Of a DNA stretch of 64,000 bases, positions 27,001-40,068 are shown one piece after another. The notes under the pieces were generated by a model. That model saw only the letters and a program-made list of their open reading frames with translations. It did no database searches and was not told the DNA's origin. The DNA lies in NCBI GenBank assembly GCA_027186245.1, contig CP114481.1:32643501-32707500 (forward strand), read 5' to 3'. How positions within the stretch are numbered: the stretch's first letter is position 1; every line of letters begins with the position of its first letter. This DNA is from Coriaria nepalensis (Eukaryota > Streptophyta > Magnoliopsida > Cucurbitales > Coriariaceae). A program made the translations under genes and the position numbers.

Positions 27001-27593
27001 GCATTCGTTTAAAATTAAAATCATTTCAATGAGTCCTTTCAAGTCAATAACTTATTTCGAAGTAAGCCGAACGAATTCTAGTTTTGCACTACAAACATAA
27101 CTTTTGCGCATAACTTGCAAATGATCATTGCAAGGAAAGTGTGCATTCGTTTAACCTTAAAATCATTTCAATGAGTCATTTCAAGTCAATAACTTATTTC
27201 GAAGCAAGTCGAACGAATTCTAATTTTGCACTACAGACACAACTTTTGTGCATAACTTGCAAATGATCATTGCAAGGAAAGTGTGCATTTGTTTAACCTT
27301 AAAATCATTTCAATGAGTCATTTCAAGTCAATTACTTATTTCAAAGCAAGTCGAATGAATTCTATTTTTGCACTACAGACACAACTTTTGCGCATAACTT
27401 GCAAATGATCATTGCGAGGAAAGTGTGCATTCGTTTAACCTTAAAATCATTTCAATGAGTCATTCCAAGTCAATAACTTATTTCAAAGCAATTCGAACGA
27501 ATTCTAATTTTGCACTACAAACACAACTTTTGTGCATAACTTGCAAATGATCATTGCAAGGAAAGTGTGCATTCGTTTAAAATTAAAATCATT
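24035..27593. repeat. Mixed block with two Q-type short monomers
   Basis: Variants typical of 8-9 kb (tcattccaag, gaatgaattc, gaagtaagccg) reappear here with acataacttttgcgc near 24,685, 25,525 and 27,092. The 840-bp step between the first two equals six monomers minus 13 plus 1. Two monomers lacking 13 bp in a Q background lie at 25,183 and 27,590. Everything is satellite. Confidence 0.7.
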
Positions 27594-30495
27594 TCAAGTC
27601 AATAACTTACTTCATAGCAAGTCGAACGTATTCTAGTTTTGCACTACAGACACAAAATTTTGTGCACAACTTGCAAATGATCATTGCAAGGAAAGTGTGC
27701 ATTCGTTTAACCTTAAAATCATTTCAATGAGTCATTTCAAGTCAATAACTTATTTCAAAGCAAGTCGAACGAATTCTAGTTTTGCACTATAGACACAACT
27801 TTTGTGCATAACTTGCAAACGATCATGGCAAGGAAAGTGTGCATTCGTTTAACCTTAAAATCATTTCAATGAGTCATTTCAAGTCAATAACTTATGTCAA
27901 AGCAAGTCGAACGAATTCTAGTTTTGCACTACACACACAACTTTTGTGCATAACTTGCAAATGATCATTGCAAGGAAAGTGTGCATTCGTTTAACCTTAA
28001 AATCATTTCAATGAGTCAATTCAAGTCAGTAACTTATGTCAAAGCAAGTCGAACAAATTCTAGTTTTCTACTGCAAACACAACTTTTGTGCATAACTTGC
28101 AAATGATCATTACAAGGAAAGTGTGCATTCGTTTAACCTTAAAATCATTTCAATGAGTCATTTCAAGTCAATAACTTATTTCAAAGCAATTCGAACGAAT
28201 TCTAGTTTTGCACTAAAGACACAACTTTTGTGCATAACTTGCAAATGATCATTCCAAGGAAAGTGGGCATTCGTTTGACCTTAAAATCATTTCAATCAGT
28301 CATTTCAAGTCAATAACTTATTTCAAAGCAATTCGAACGAATTCTAGTTTTGCACTATAGACACAACTTTTGTGCATAACTTGCAAATGATCATTGCAAG
28401 GAAAGTGTGCATTCGTTTAACCTTAAAATCATTTCAATGAGTCATTTCAAGTCAATAACTTATTTCAAAGCAAGTCGAACGAATTCTAGTTTTCCACTAC
28501 AGACACAACTTTTGTGCATTACTTGCAAATGATCATTGCAAGGAAAGTGTGCATTCGCTTAAAATTAAAATCATTTCAATGAGTCCTTTCAAGTCAATAA
28601 CTTACTTCATAGCAAGTCGATCGTATTCTAGTTTTGAACTACAGACACAACTTTTGTGCATAACTTGCAAATGATCATTGCAAGGAAAGTGTGCATTCGT
28701 TTAACCTTAAAATCATTTCAATGAGTCATTTCAAGTCAATAACTTATTTCAAAACAATTCGAACGAATTCTAGTTTTGCACTACAGAGACAACTTTTGTG
28801 CATAACTTGCAAATGATCATTGCAAGGAAAGTGTGCATTCGTTTAAAATTAAAATCATTTCAATGAGTCCTTTCAAGTCAATAACTTATTTCGAAGCAAG
28901 TCGAACGAATTCTAGTTTTGCACTACAGACATAACTTTTATGCAGAACTTCCAAATGATCATTGCAAGGAAACTGTGCATTCGTTTAACCTTAAAATCAT
29001 TTCAATGAGTCATTTCAAGTCAATAACTTATTTCATAGCAAGTCGAACGTATTCTAGTTTTGCACTACAGACACAAAATTTTGTGCACAACTTGCAAATG
29101 ATCATTGCAAGGAAAGTGTGCATTCGTTTAACCTTAAAATCATTTCAATGAGTCATTTCAAGTCAATAACTTATTTCAAAGCTAGTCGAACGAATTCTAG
29201 TTTTGCACTATAGACACAACTTTTGTGCATAACTTGCAAACGATCATGGCAAGGAAAGTGTGCATTCGTTTAACCTTAAAATCATTTCAATGAGTCATTT
29301 CAAGTCAATAACTTATGTCAAAGCAAGTCGAACGAATTCTAGTTTTGCACTACACACACAACTTTTGTGCATAACTTGCAAATGATCATTGCAAGGAAAG
29401 TGTGCATTCGTTTAACCTTAAAATCATTTCAATGAGTCAATTCAAGTCAGTAACTTATGTCAAAGCAAGTCGAACAAATTCTAGTTTTCTACTGCAAACA
29501 CAACTTTTGTGCATAACTTGCAAATGATCATTACAAGGAAAGTGTGCATTCGTTTAACCTTAAAATCATTTCAATGAGTCATTTCAAGTCAATAACTTAT
29601 TTCAAAGCAATTCGAACGAATTCTAGTTTTGCACTACAGACACAACTTTTGTGCATAACTTGCAAATGATCATTCCAAGGAAAGTGGGCATTCGTTTGAC
29701 CTTAAAATCATTTCAATCAGTCATTTCAAGTCAATAACTTATTTCAAAGCAATTCGAACGAATTCTAGTTTTGCACTATAGACACAACTTTTGTGCATAA
29801 CTTGCAAATGATCATTGCAAGGAAAGTGTGCATTCGTTTAACCTTAAAATCATTTCAATGAGTCATTTCAAGTCAATAACTTATTTCAAAGCAAGTCGAA
29901 CGAATTCTAGTTTTCCACTGCAGACACAACTTTTGTGCATTACTTGCAAATGATCATTGCAAGGAAAGTGTGCATTCGCTTAAAATTAAAATCATTTCAA
30001 TGAGTCCTTTCAAGTCAATAACTTACTTCATAGCAAGTCGAACGTATTCTAGTTTTGAACTACAGACACAACTTTTGTGCATAACTTGCAAATGATCATT
30101 GCAAGGAAAGTGTGCATTCGTTTAACCTTAAAATCATTTCAATGAGTCATTTCAAGTCAATAACTTATTTCAAAGCAATTCGAACGAATTCTAGTTTTGC
30201 ACTACAGAGACAACTTTTGTGCATAACTTGCAAATGATCATTGCAAGGAAAGTGTGCATTCGTTTAAAATTAAAATCATTTCAATGAGTCCTTTCAAGTC
30301 AATAACTTATTTCGAAGCAAGTCGAACGAATTCTAGTTTTGCACTACAGACATAACTTTTGTGCAGAACTTCCAAATGATCATTGCAAGGAAACTGTGCA
30401 TTCGTTTAACCTTAAAATCATTTCAATGAGTCATTTCAAGTCAATAACTTATTTCATAGCAAGTCGAACGTATTCTAGTTTTGCACTACAGACAC
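27594..30495. repeat. 10-monomer HOR block (1421 bp), two copies
   Basis: The marker aaacgatcatggc at 27,817 recurs at 29,238, and the gcagaacttcc unit starting at 28,918 recurs at 30,339, both 1421 bp apart (10 x 142 + 1, one palindrome-headed unit per 10-mer). The whole block matches 40,069-42,970 at an offset of 12,475 bp. Confidence 0.85.
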
Positions 30496-33400
30496 AACTT
30501 TTGTGCATTACTTGCAAATGATCATTGCAAGGAAAGTGTGCATTCGCTTAAAATTAAAATCATTTCAATGAGTCCTTTCAAGTCAATAACTTACTTCGAA
30601 GCAAGCCGAACGAATTCTAGTTTTGCACTACAAACATAACTTTTGTGCATAACTTGCAAATGATCATTGCAAGGAAAGTGTGCATTCGTTTAACCTTAAA
30701 ATCATTTCAATTAGTCGCTTCAAGTCAATAACTTATTTCAAAGCAGTTCGAACGAATTCTAGTTTTGCACTACAGACACAACTTTTGTGCATAACTTGCA
30801 AATGATAATTGCAAGGAAAGTGTGCATTCGTTTAAAATTAAAATCATTTCAATGAGTCATTTCAGGTCAATAACTTATGTCAAAGCAAGTCGAACGAATT
30901 CTAGTTTTCTACTACAAACACAACTTTTGTGCATAACTTGCAAATGATCATTGCAAGGAAAGTGTGCATTCGTTTAACCTTAAAATCATTTCAATGAGTC
31001 ATTTCAAGTCAATAACTTATTTCAAAGCAATTCGGACGAATTCTAGTTTTGCACTACAGACACAACTTTTGTGCATAACTTGCAAATGATCATTGCAAGG
31101 AAAGTGTGCATTCGTTCAACCTTAAAATCATTTCAATGAGTCATTTCAAGTCAATAACTTATTTCAAAGCAATTCGAACGAATTCTAGTTTTGCACTACA
31201 AACACAACTTTTGCGCATAACTTGCAAATGATCATTGCAAGGAAAGTGTGCATTCGTTTAAAATTAAAATCATTTCAATGAGTCTTTTCAAGTCAATAAC
31301 TTACTTCATAGCAAGTCGAACGTATTCTAGTTTTGAACTACAGACACAACTTTTGTGCATAACTTGCAAATGATCATTGCAAGGAAAGTGTGCATTCGTT
31401 TAACCTTAAAATCATTTCAATGAGTCATTTCAAGTCAATAACTTATTTCAAAGCAATTCGAACGAATTCTAGTTTTGCACTACAGAGACAACTTTTGTGC
31501 ATAACTTGCAAATGATCATTGCAAGGAAAGTGTGCATTCGTTTAAAATTAAAATCATTTCAATGAGTCCTTTCAAGTCAATAACTTATTTCGAAGCAAGT
31601 CGAACGAATTCTAGTTTTGCACTACAGACATAACTTTTGTGCACAACTTGCAAATGATCATTGGAAGGAAAGTGTGCATTCGTTTAACCTTAAAATCATT
31701 TCAATGAGTCATTTCAAGTCAATAACTTATTTCAAAGCAATTCGAACGAATTCTAGTTTTGCACTATAGAGACAACGTTTGTGCATAACTTGCAAATGAT
31801 CATTGCAAGGAAAGTGTGCATTCGTTTAAAATTAAAATCATTTCAATGAGTCCTTTCAAGTCAATAACTTATTTCGAAGCAAGCCGAACGAATTCTAGTT
31901 TTGCACTACAAACATAACTTTTGTGCATAACTTGCAAATGATCATTGCAAGGAAAGTGTGCATTCGTTTAACCTTAAAATCATTTCAATTAGTCGCTTCA
32001 AGTCAATAACTTATTTCAAAGCAGTTCGAACGAATTCTAGTTTTGCACTACAGACACAACTTTTGTGCATAACTTGCAAATGATAATTGCAAGGAAAGTG
32101 TGCATTCGTTTAAAATTAAAATCATTTCAATGAGTCATTTCAGGTCAATAACTTATGTCAAAGCAAGTCGAACGAATTCTAGTTTTCTACTACAAACACA
32201 ACTTTTGTGCATAACTTGCAAATGATCATTGCAAGGAAAGTGTGCATTCGTTTAACCTTAAAATCATTTCAATGAGTCATTTCAAGTCAATAACTTATTT
32301 CAAAGCAATTCGGACGAATTCTAGTTTTGCACTACAGACACAACTTTTGTGCATAACTTGCAAATGATCATTGCAAGGAAAGTGTGCATTCGTTCAACCT
32401 TAAAATCATTTCAATGAGTCATTTCAAGTCAATAACTTATTTCAAAGCAATTCGAACGAATTCTAGTTTTGCACTACAAACACAACTTTTGCGCATAACT
32501 TGCAAATGATCATTGCAAGGAAAGTGTGCATTCGTTTAAAATTAAAATCATTTCAAAGAGTCCTTTCAAGTCAATAACTTATTTCAAAGCAAGTCGAACG
32601 AATTCTTGTTTTGCACTACAGACACAACTTTTGTGCATAACTTACAAATGATCAGTGCAAGGAAAGTGTGCATTCATTTAACCTTAAAATCATTTCAATG
32701 AGTCATTTCAAGTCAATAACTTATGTCAAAGCAAGTCGAACGAATAACAGTTTTGCACTACACACACAACTTTTGTGCATAACTTGCAAATGATCATTGC
32801 AAGGAAAGTGTGCATTCGTTTAACCTTAAAATCATTTCAATGAGTCATTTCAAGTCAATAACTTATGTCAAAGCAATTCGGACGAATTCTAGTTTTGCAC
32901 TACAGACATAACTTTTGTGCAGAACTTCCAAATGATCATTGCAAGGAAACTGTGCATTCGTTTAACCTTAAAATCATTTCAATGAGTCATTTCAAGTCAA
33001 TAACTTATGTCAAAGCAAGTCGAACGTATTCTAGTTTTGCACTACACACACAACTTTTGTGCATAACTTGCAAATGATCATTGCAAGGAAAGTGTGCATT
33101 CGTTTAACCTTAAAATCATTTCAATGAGTCATTTCAAGTCAATAACTTATTTCAAAGCAATTCGAACGAATTCTAGTTTTGCACTATAGAGACAACTTTT
33201 GTGCATAACTTGCAAATGATCATTGCAAGGAAAGTGTGCATTCGTTTAACATTAAAATCATTTCAATGAGTCATTTCATGTCAATAACTTATTTCAAAGC
33301 AATTCGGACGAATTCTAGTTTTGCACTACAGACACAACTTTTGTGCATAACTTGCAAATGATCATTGGAAGGAAAGTGTTCATTCGTTCAACCTTAAAAT

Positions 33401-33916
33401 CATTTCAATGAGTCATTTCAAGTCAATAACTTATTTCAAAGCAATTCGAACGAATTCTAGTTTTGCACTACAGACACAACTTTTGCGCATAACTTGCAAA
33501 TGATCATTGCAAGGAAAGTGTGCATTCATTTAACCTTAAAATCATTTCAATGAGTCATTTCAAGTCAATAACTTATGTCAAAGCAAGTCGAACGAATAAC
33601 AGTTTTGCACTACACACACAACTTTGGTGCATAACTTGCAAATGATCATTGCAAGGAAAGTGTGCATTCGTTTAACCTTAAAATCATTTCAATGAGTCAT
33701 TTCAAGTCAATAACTTATTTCAAAGCAATTCGGACGAATTCTAGTTTTGCACTACAGACACAACTTTTGTGCATAACTTGCAAATGATCATTGCAAGGAA
33801 AGTGTGCATTCGTTTAACCTTAAAATCATTTCAATGAGTCATTTCAAGTCAATAACTTATTTCAAAGCAGTTCGAACGAATTCTAGTTTTGCACTACAGA
33901 CACAACTTTTGTGCAT
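30496..33916. repeat. HOR block with 9-mer step (1278 bp) and aattcggacg monomers
   Basis: The stretch beginning with gcaagccgaacg recurs at an offset of 1278 bp (gccg at 30,605 and 31,883), nine monomers exactly, followed by the same order of aattagtcgcttc, tgataattgc and ttctactac units. The part 31,643-33,007 matches 42,983-44,347 at an offset of 11,340 bp. From 33.3 kb the variants gtgttcattcgttcaacc (33,376) and actttggtgc (33,626) also recur near 45.14 and 45.53 kb. Confidence 0.75.
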
Positions 33917-36576
33917 AACTTGCAAATGATCATTGCAAGGAAAGTGTGCATTCGTTTAACCTTAAAATCATTTCAATGAGTCATTTCAAGTCAATAACTT
34001 ATTTCAAAGCAATTCGTACGAATTCTTGTTTTGCACTACAGACACAACTTTTGTGCATAACTTGCAAATGATCAATGCAAGGAAAGTGTGCATTCATTTA
34101 ACCTTAAAATCATTTCAATGAGTCATTTCAAGTCAATAACTTATGTCAAAGCAAGTCGAACGAATAACAGTTTTGCACTACACACACAACTTTTGTGCAT
34201 AACTTGCAAATGATCATTGCAAGGAAAGTGTGCATTCTTTTAACCTTAAAATAATTTCAACGAGTCATTTCAGGTCAATAACTTATTTCAAAGCAAGTCG
34301 AACGAATTCAAGTTTTGCACTACAAACAGAAGTTTTGTGCATAACATGCAAATGATCATTGCAGGGAAAGTGTGCTTTCATTTAACCTTAAAATCATTTC
34401 AAGTCAATAACTTATTTCAAAGCAATTCGAACGAATTCTAGTTTTGCACTACAGACACAACTTTTGTGCATAACTTGCAAATGATCATTCCAAGGAAAGT
34501 GGGCATTCGTTTGGCCTTAAAATCATTTCTATCAGTCATTTCAAGTCAATAACTTATTTCAAAGCAATTCGAACGAATTCTAGTTTTGCACTACAGACAC
34601 AACTTTTGTGCATAACGTGCAAATGATCATTGAAAGGAAAGTGTGCATTCGTTTAAAATTAAAATCATTTCAACGAGTCATTTCAAGTCAATAACTTACT
34701 TCATAGCAAGTCGACCGTATTCTAGTTTTGCACTACAGACACAAAATTTTGTGCACAACTTGCAAATGATCATTGCAAGGAAAGTGTGCATTCGTTTGAC
34801 CTTAAAATCATTTCAATGAGTCATTTCAAGTCAATAACTTATTTCGAAGCAAGTCGAACGAATTCTAGTTTTGCACTACAGAGACAACTTTTGTGCATAA
34901 CTTGCAAATGATCATTGCAAGGAAAGTGTGCATTCGTTTAACCTTAAAATCATTTCAATGAGTCATTTAAAGTCAATAACTTATTTCGAAGCAAGTCGAA
35001 CGAATTCTAGTTTTGCACTACAGAGACAACTTTTGTGCATAACTTGCAAATGATCATTGCAAGGAAAGTGTGCATTCGTTTAAAATTAAAATCATTTCAA
35101 TGAGTCCTTTCAAGTCAATAACTTATTTCGAAGTAAGCCGAACGAATTCTAGTTTTGCACTACAAACATAACTTTTGCGCATAACTTGCAAATGATCATT
35201 GCAAGGAAAGTGTGCATTCGTTTAACCTTAAAATCATTTCAATGAGTCATTTCAAGTCAATAACTTATTTCAAAGCAAGTCGAACGAATTCTAATTTTGC
35301 ACTACAGACACAACTTTTGTGCATAAGTTGCAAATGATCATTGCAAGGAAAGTGTGCATTTGTTTAACCTTAAAATCATTTCAATGAGTCATTTCAAGTC
35401 AATTACTTATTTCAAAGCAAGTCGAATGAATTCTATTTTTGCACTACAGACACAACTTTTGCGCATAACTTGCAAATGATCATTGCGAGGAAAGTGTGCA
35501 TTCGTTTAACCTTAAAATCATTTCAATGAGTCATTCCAAGTCAATAACTTATTTCAAAGCAATTCGAACGAATTCTAATTTTGCACTACAAACACAACTT
35601 TTGTGCATAACTTGCAAATGATCATTGCAAGGAAAGTGTGCATTCGTTTAAAATTAAAATCATTTCAATGAGTCATTTCAAGTCAATAACTTACTTCATA
35701 GCAAGTCGAACGTATTCTAGTTTTGCACTACAGACACAAAATTTTGTGCACAACTTGCAAATGATCATTGCAAGGAAAGTGTGCATTCGTTTAACCTTAA
35801 AATCATTTCAATGAGTCATTTCAAGTCAATAACTTATTTCAAAGAAATTCGAACGAATTCTAGTTTTGCACTACAGACACAACTTTTGTGCATAACTTGC
35901 AAATGATCATTCCAAGGAAAGTGGGCATTCGTTTGGCCTTAAAATCATTTCTATCAGTCATTTCAAGTCAATAACTTATTTCAAAGCAATTCGAACGAAT
36001 TCTAGCTTTGCACTACAGACACAACTTTTGTGCATAACGTGCAAATGATCATTGTAAGGAAAGTGTGCATTCGTTTAAAATTAAAATCATTTCAATGAGT
36101 CATTTCAAGTCAATAACTTACTTCATAGCAAGTCGACCGTATTCTAGTTTTGCACTACAGACACAAAATTTTGTGCACAACTTGCAAATGATCATTGCAA
36201 GGAAAGTGTGCATTCGTTTGACCTTAAAATCATTTCAATGAGTCGTTTCAAGTCAATAACTTATTTCGAAGCAAGTCGAACGAATTCTAGTTTTGCACTA
36301 CAGAGACAACTTTTGTGCATAACTTGCAAATGATCATTGCAAGGAAAGTGTGCATTCGTTTAACCTTAAAATCATTTCAATGAGTCATTTAAAGTCAATA
36401 ACTTATTTCGAAGCAAGTCGAACGAATTCTAGTTTTGCACTACAGAGACAACTTTTGTGCATAACTTGCAAATGATCATTGCAAGGAAAGTGTGCATTCG
36501 TTTAAAATTAAAATCATTTCAATGAGTCCTTTCAAGTCAATAACTTATTTCGAAGCAAGTCGAACGAATTCTAGTT
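33917..36576. repeat. Block duplicated from the 23.4-25.2 kb type
   Basis: From about 33,920 to 35,660 the order and private variants (aattcgtacg, ggccttaaaatcatttctat, cataacgtgc, tcgaccgtattc) match 23,445-25,187 at an offset of 10,478 bp. The tttggcctt marker then recurs 1422 bp on (34,513 and 35,935), so part of this segment has itself been repeated as a 10-mer. Confidence 0.75.
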
Positions 36577-39500
36577 TTGCACTACAGACATAACTTTTGT
36601 GCAGAACTTCCAAATGATCATTGCAAGGAAACTGTGCATTCGTTTAACCTTAAAATCATTTCAATGAGTCATTTCAAGTCAATAACTTATTTCATAGCAA
36701 GTCGAACGTATTCTAGTTTTGCACTACAGACACAAAATTTTGTGCACAACTTGCAAATGATCATTGCAAGGAAAGTGTGCATTCGTTTAACCTTAAAATC
36801 ATTTCAATGAGTCATTTCAAGTCAATAACTTATTTCAAAGCAAGTCGAACGAATTCTATTTTTGCACTATAGACACAACTTTTGTGCATAACTTGCAAAC
36901 GATCATGGCAAGGAAAGTGTGCATTCGTTTAACCTTAAAATCATTTCAATGAGTCATTTCAAGTCAATAACTTATGTCAAAGCAAGTCGAACGAATTCTA
37001 GTTTTGCACTACAGACACAACTTTTGTGCATAACTTGCAAATGATCATTGCAAGGAAAGTGTGCATTCGTTTAACCTTAAAATCATTTCAATGAGTCATT
37101 TCAAGTCAATAACTTATTTCATAGCAAGTCGAACGTATTCTAGTTTTGCACTACAGACACAAAATTTTGTGCATAACTTGCAAATGATCATTGCAAGGAA
37201 AGTGTGCATTCGTTTAACCTTAAAATCATTTCAATGAGTCACTTCAAGTCAATAACTTATTTTGAAGCAATTCGAACGTATTCTAGTTTTGCACTACAGA
37301 CACAACTTTTGTGCATAACTTGCAAATGATCATTGTAAGGAAAGTGTGCATTCGTTTAAAATTAAAATCATTTCAATGAGTCATTTCAAGTCAATAACTT
37401 ACTTCATAGCAAGTCGAACGTATTCTAGTTTTCCACTACAGACACAACTTTTGTGCATAACTTGCAAATGATCATTGCAAGGAAAGTGTGCATTCGTTTA
37501 ACCTTAAAATCATTTCAATGAGTCATTTCAAGTCAATAACTTATTTCAAAGCAAGTCGAACGAATTCTAGTTTTCCACTACAGACACAACTTTTGTGCAT
37601 TACTTGCAAATGATCATTGCAAGGAAAGTGTGCATTCGCTTAAAATTAAAATCATTTCAATGAGTCCTTTCAAGTCAATAACTTACTTCATAGCAAGTCG
37701 AACGTATTCTAGTTTTGAACTACAGACACAACTTTTGTGCATAACTTGCAAATGATCATTGCAAGGAAAGTGTGCATTCGTTTAACCTTAAAATCATTTC
37801 AATGAGTCATTTCAAGTCAATAACTTATTTCAAAACAATTCGAACGAATTCTAGTTTTGCACTACAGAGACAACTTTTGTGCATAACTTGCAAATGATCA
37901 TTGCAAGGAAAGTGTGCATTCGTTTAAAATTAAAATCATTTCAATGAGTCCTTTCAAGTCAATAACTTATTTCGAAGCAAGTCGAACGAATTCTAGTTTT
38001 GCACTACAGACATAACTTTTGTGCAGAACTTCCAAATGATCATTGCAAGGAAACTGTGCATTCGTTTAACCTTAAAATCATTTCAATGAGTCATTTCAAG
38101 TCAATAACTTATTTCAAAGCAAGTCGAACGAATTCTAGTTTTCCACTACAGACACAACTTTTGTGCATTACTTGCAAATGATCATTGCAAGGAAAGTGTG
38201 CATTCGCTTAAAATTAAAATCATTTCAATGAGTCCTTTCAAGTCAATAACTTATTTGAAAGCAAGTCGAACGAATTCTAGTTTTGCACTACAGACATAAC
38301 TTTTGTGCATAACTTGCAAATGATCATTGCGAGGAAAGTGTGCATTCGTTTAACCTTAAAATCATTTCAATGAGTCATTTCAAAGCAAGAGGAACGTATT
38401 CTAGTTTTGAACTACAGACACAACTTTTGTGCATAACTTGCAAATGATCATTGCAAGGAAAGTGTGCATTCGTTTAACCTTAAAATCATTTCAATGAGTC
38501 ATTTCAAGTCAATAACTTATTTCAAAGCAATTCGAACGAATTCTAGTTTTGCACTACAGAGACAACTTCTGTGCATAACTTGCAAACGATCATTGCAAGG
38601 AAAGTGTGCATTCGTTTAACTTTAAAATCATTTCAATGAGTCCTTTCAAGTCAATAACTTATTTCGAAGCAAGTCGAACGAATTCTAGTTTTGCACTACA
38701 GACATAACTTTTGTGCAGAACTTCCAAATGATCATTGCAAGGAAACTGTGCATTCGTTTAACCTTAAAATCATTTCAATGAGTCATTTCAAGTCAATAAC
38801 TTATTTCATAGCAAGTCGAACGTATTCTAGTTTTGCACTACAGACACAAAATTTTGTGCACAACTTGCAAATGATCATTGGAAGGAAAGTGTGCATTCGT
38901 TTAACCTTAAAATCATTTCAATGAGTCATTTCAAGTCAATAACTTATTTCAAAGCAATTCGAACGTATTCTAGTTTTGCACTACAGACACAACTTTTGCG
39001 CATAACTTGCAAATGATCATTGCAAGGAAAGTGTGCATTCGTTTAACCTTAAAATCATTTCAATGAGTCATTCCAAGTCAATAACTTATTTCAAAGCAAT
39101 TCGAACGAATTCTAATTTTGCACTACAAACACAACTTTTGTGCATAACTTGCAAATGATCATTGCAAGGAAAGTGTGCATTCGTTTAAAATTAAAATCAT
39201 TTCAATGAGTCATTTCAAGTCAATAACTTACTTCATAGCAAGTCGAACGTATTCTAGTTTTGCACTACAGACACAAAATTTTGTGCACAACTTGCAAATG
39301 ATCATTGCAAGGAAAGTGTGCATTCGTTTAACCTTAAAATCATTTCAATGAGTCATTTCAAGTCAATAACTTATTTCGAAGCAAGTCGAACGAATTCTAG
39401 TTTTGCACTACAGAGAAAACTTTTGTGCATAACTTGCAAATGATCATTGCAAGGAAAGTGTGCATTCGTTTAAAATTAAAATCATTTCAATGAGTCCTTT

Positions 39501-40068
39501 CAAGTCAATAACTTATTTCGAAGTAAGCCGAACGAATTCTAGTTTTGCACTACAAACATAACTTTTGTGCATAACTTGCAAATGATCATTGCAAGGAAAG
39601 TGTGCATTCGTTTAACCTTAAAATCATTTCAATGAGTCATTTCAAGTCAATAACTTATTTCAAAGCAAGTCGAACGAATTCTAGTTTTGCACTACAGACA
39701 CAACTTTTGTGCATAACTTGCAAATGATCATTGCAAGGAAAGTGTGCATTCGTTTAACCTTAAAATCATTTCAATGAGTCATTTCAAGTCAATAACTTAT
39801 TTCATAGCAAGTCGAACGTATTCTAGTTTTGCACTACAGACACAAAATTTTGTGCATAACTTGCAAATGATCATTGCAAGGAAAGTGTGCATTCATTTAA
39901 CCTTAAAATCATTTCAATGAGTCACTTCAAGTCAATAACTTATTTCGAAGCAATTCGAACGTATTCTAGTTTTGCACTACAGACACAACTTTTGTGCATA
40001 ACTTGCAAATGATCATTGTAAGGAAAGTGTGCATTCGTTTAAAATTAAAATCATTTCAATGAGTCATT
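36577..40068. repeat. 10-mer related block with an 18-bp deletion
   Basis: The gcagaacttcc unit occurs at 36,577, 37,999 and 38,691. The first step (1422 bp) is a 10-mer interval. The second (692 bp) is five monomers minus 18 bp, and the 18 missing bases are found in the monomer at 38,381. The aaacgatcatggc marker is present at 36,897. From about 39 to 40 kb the variants are like those at 7-9 kb (tcattccaag, gaagtaagccg). Confidence 0.75.
38378..38386. other. 18-bp deletion junction between sub-repeats
   Basis: The unit reads gagtcatttcaaagcaag, lacking the 18 bases that normally separate the second and third TTTCAA. It is the only example I saw, and it explains the 692-bp spacing of the flanking gcagaacttcc units. 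The tail here also reads aagaggaacg in place of aagtcgaacg. Confidence 0.9.

Noticed and set aside
32865..33077. 70-codon frame starting with ATG
   Set aside because: The ATG comes from the atgtcaaag satellite variant joined to the same gcagaac unit. It is the same satellite translation as the others with a few codons added in front.
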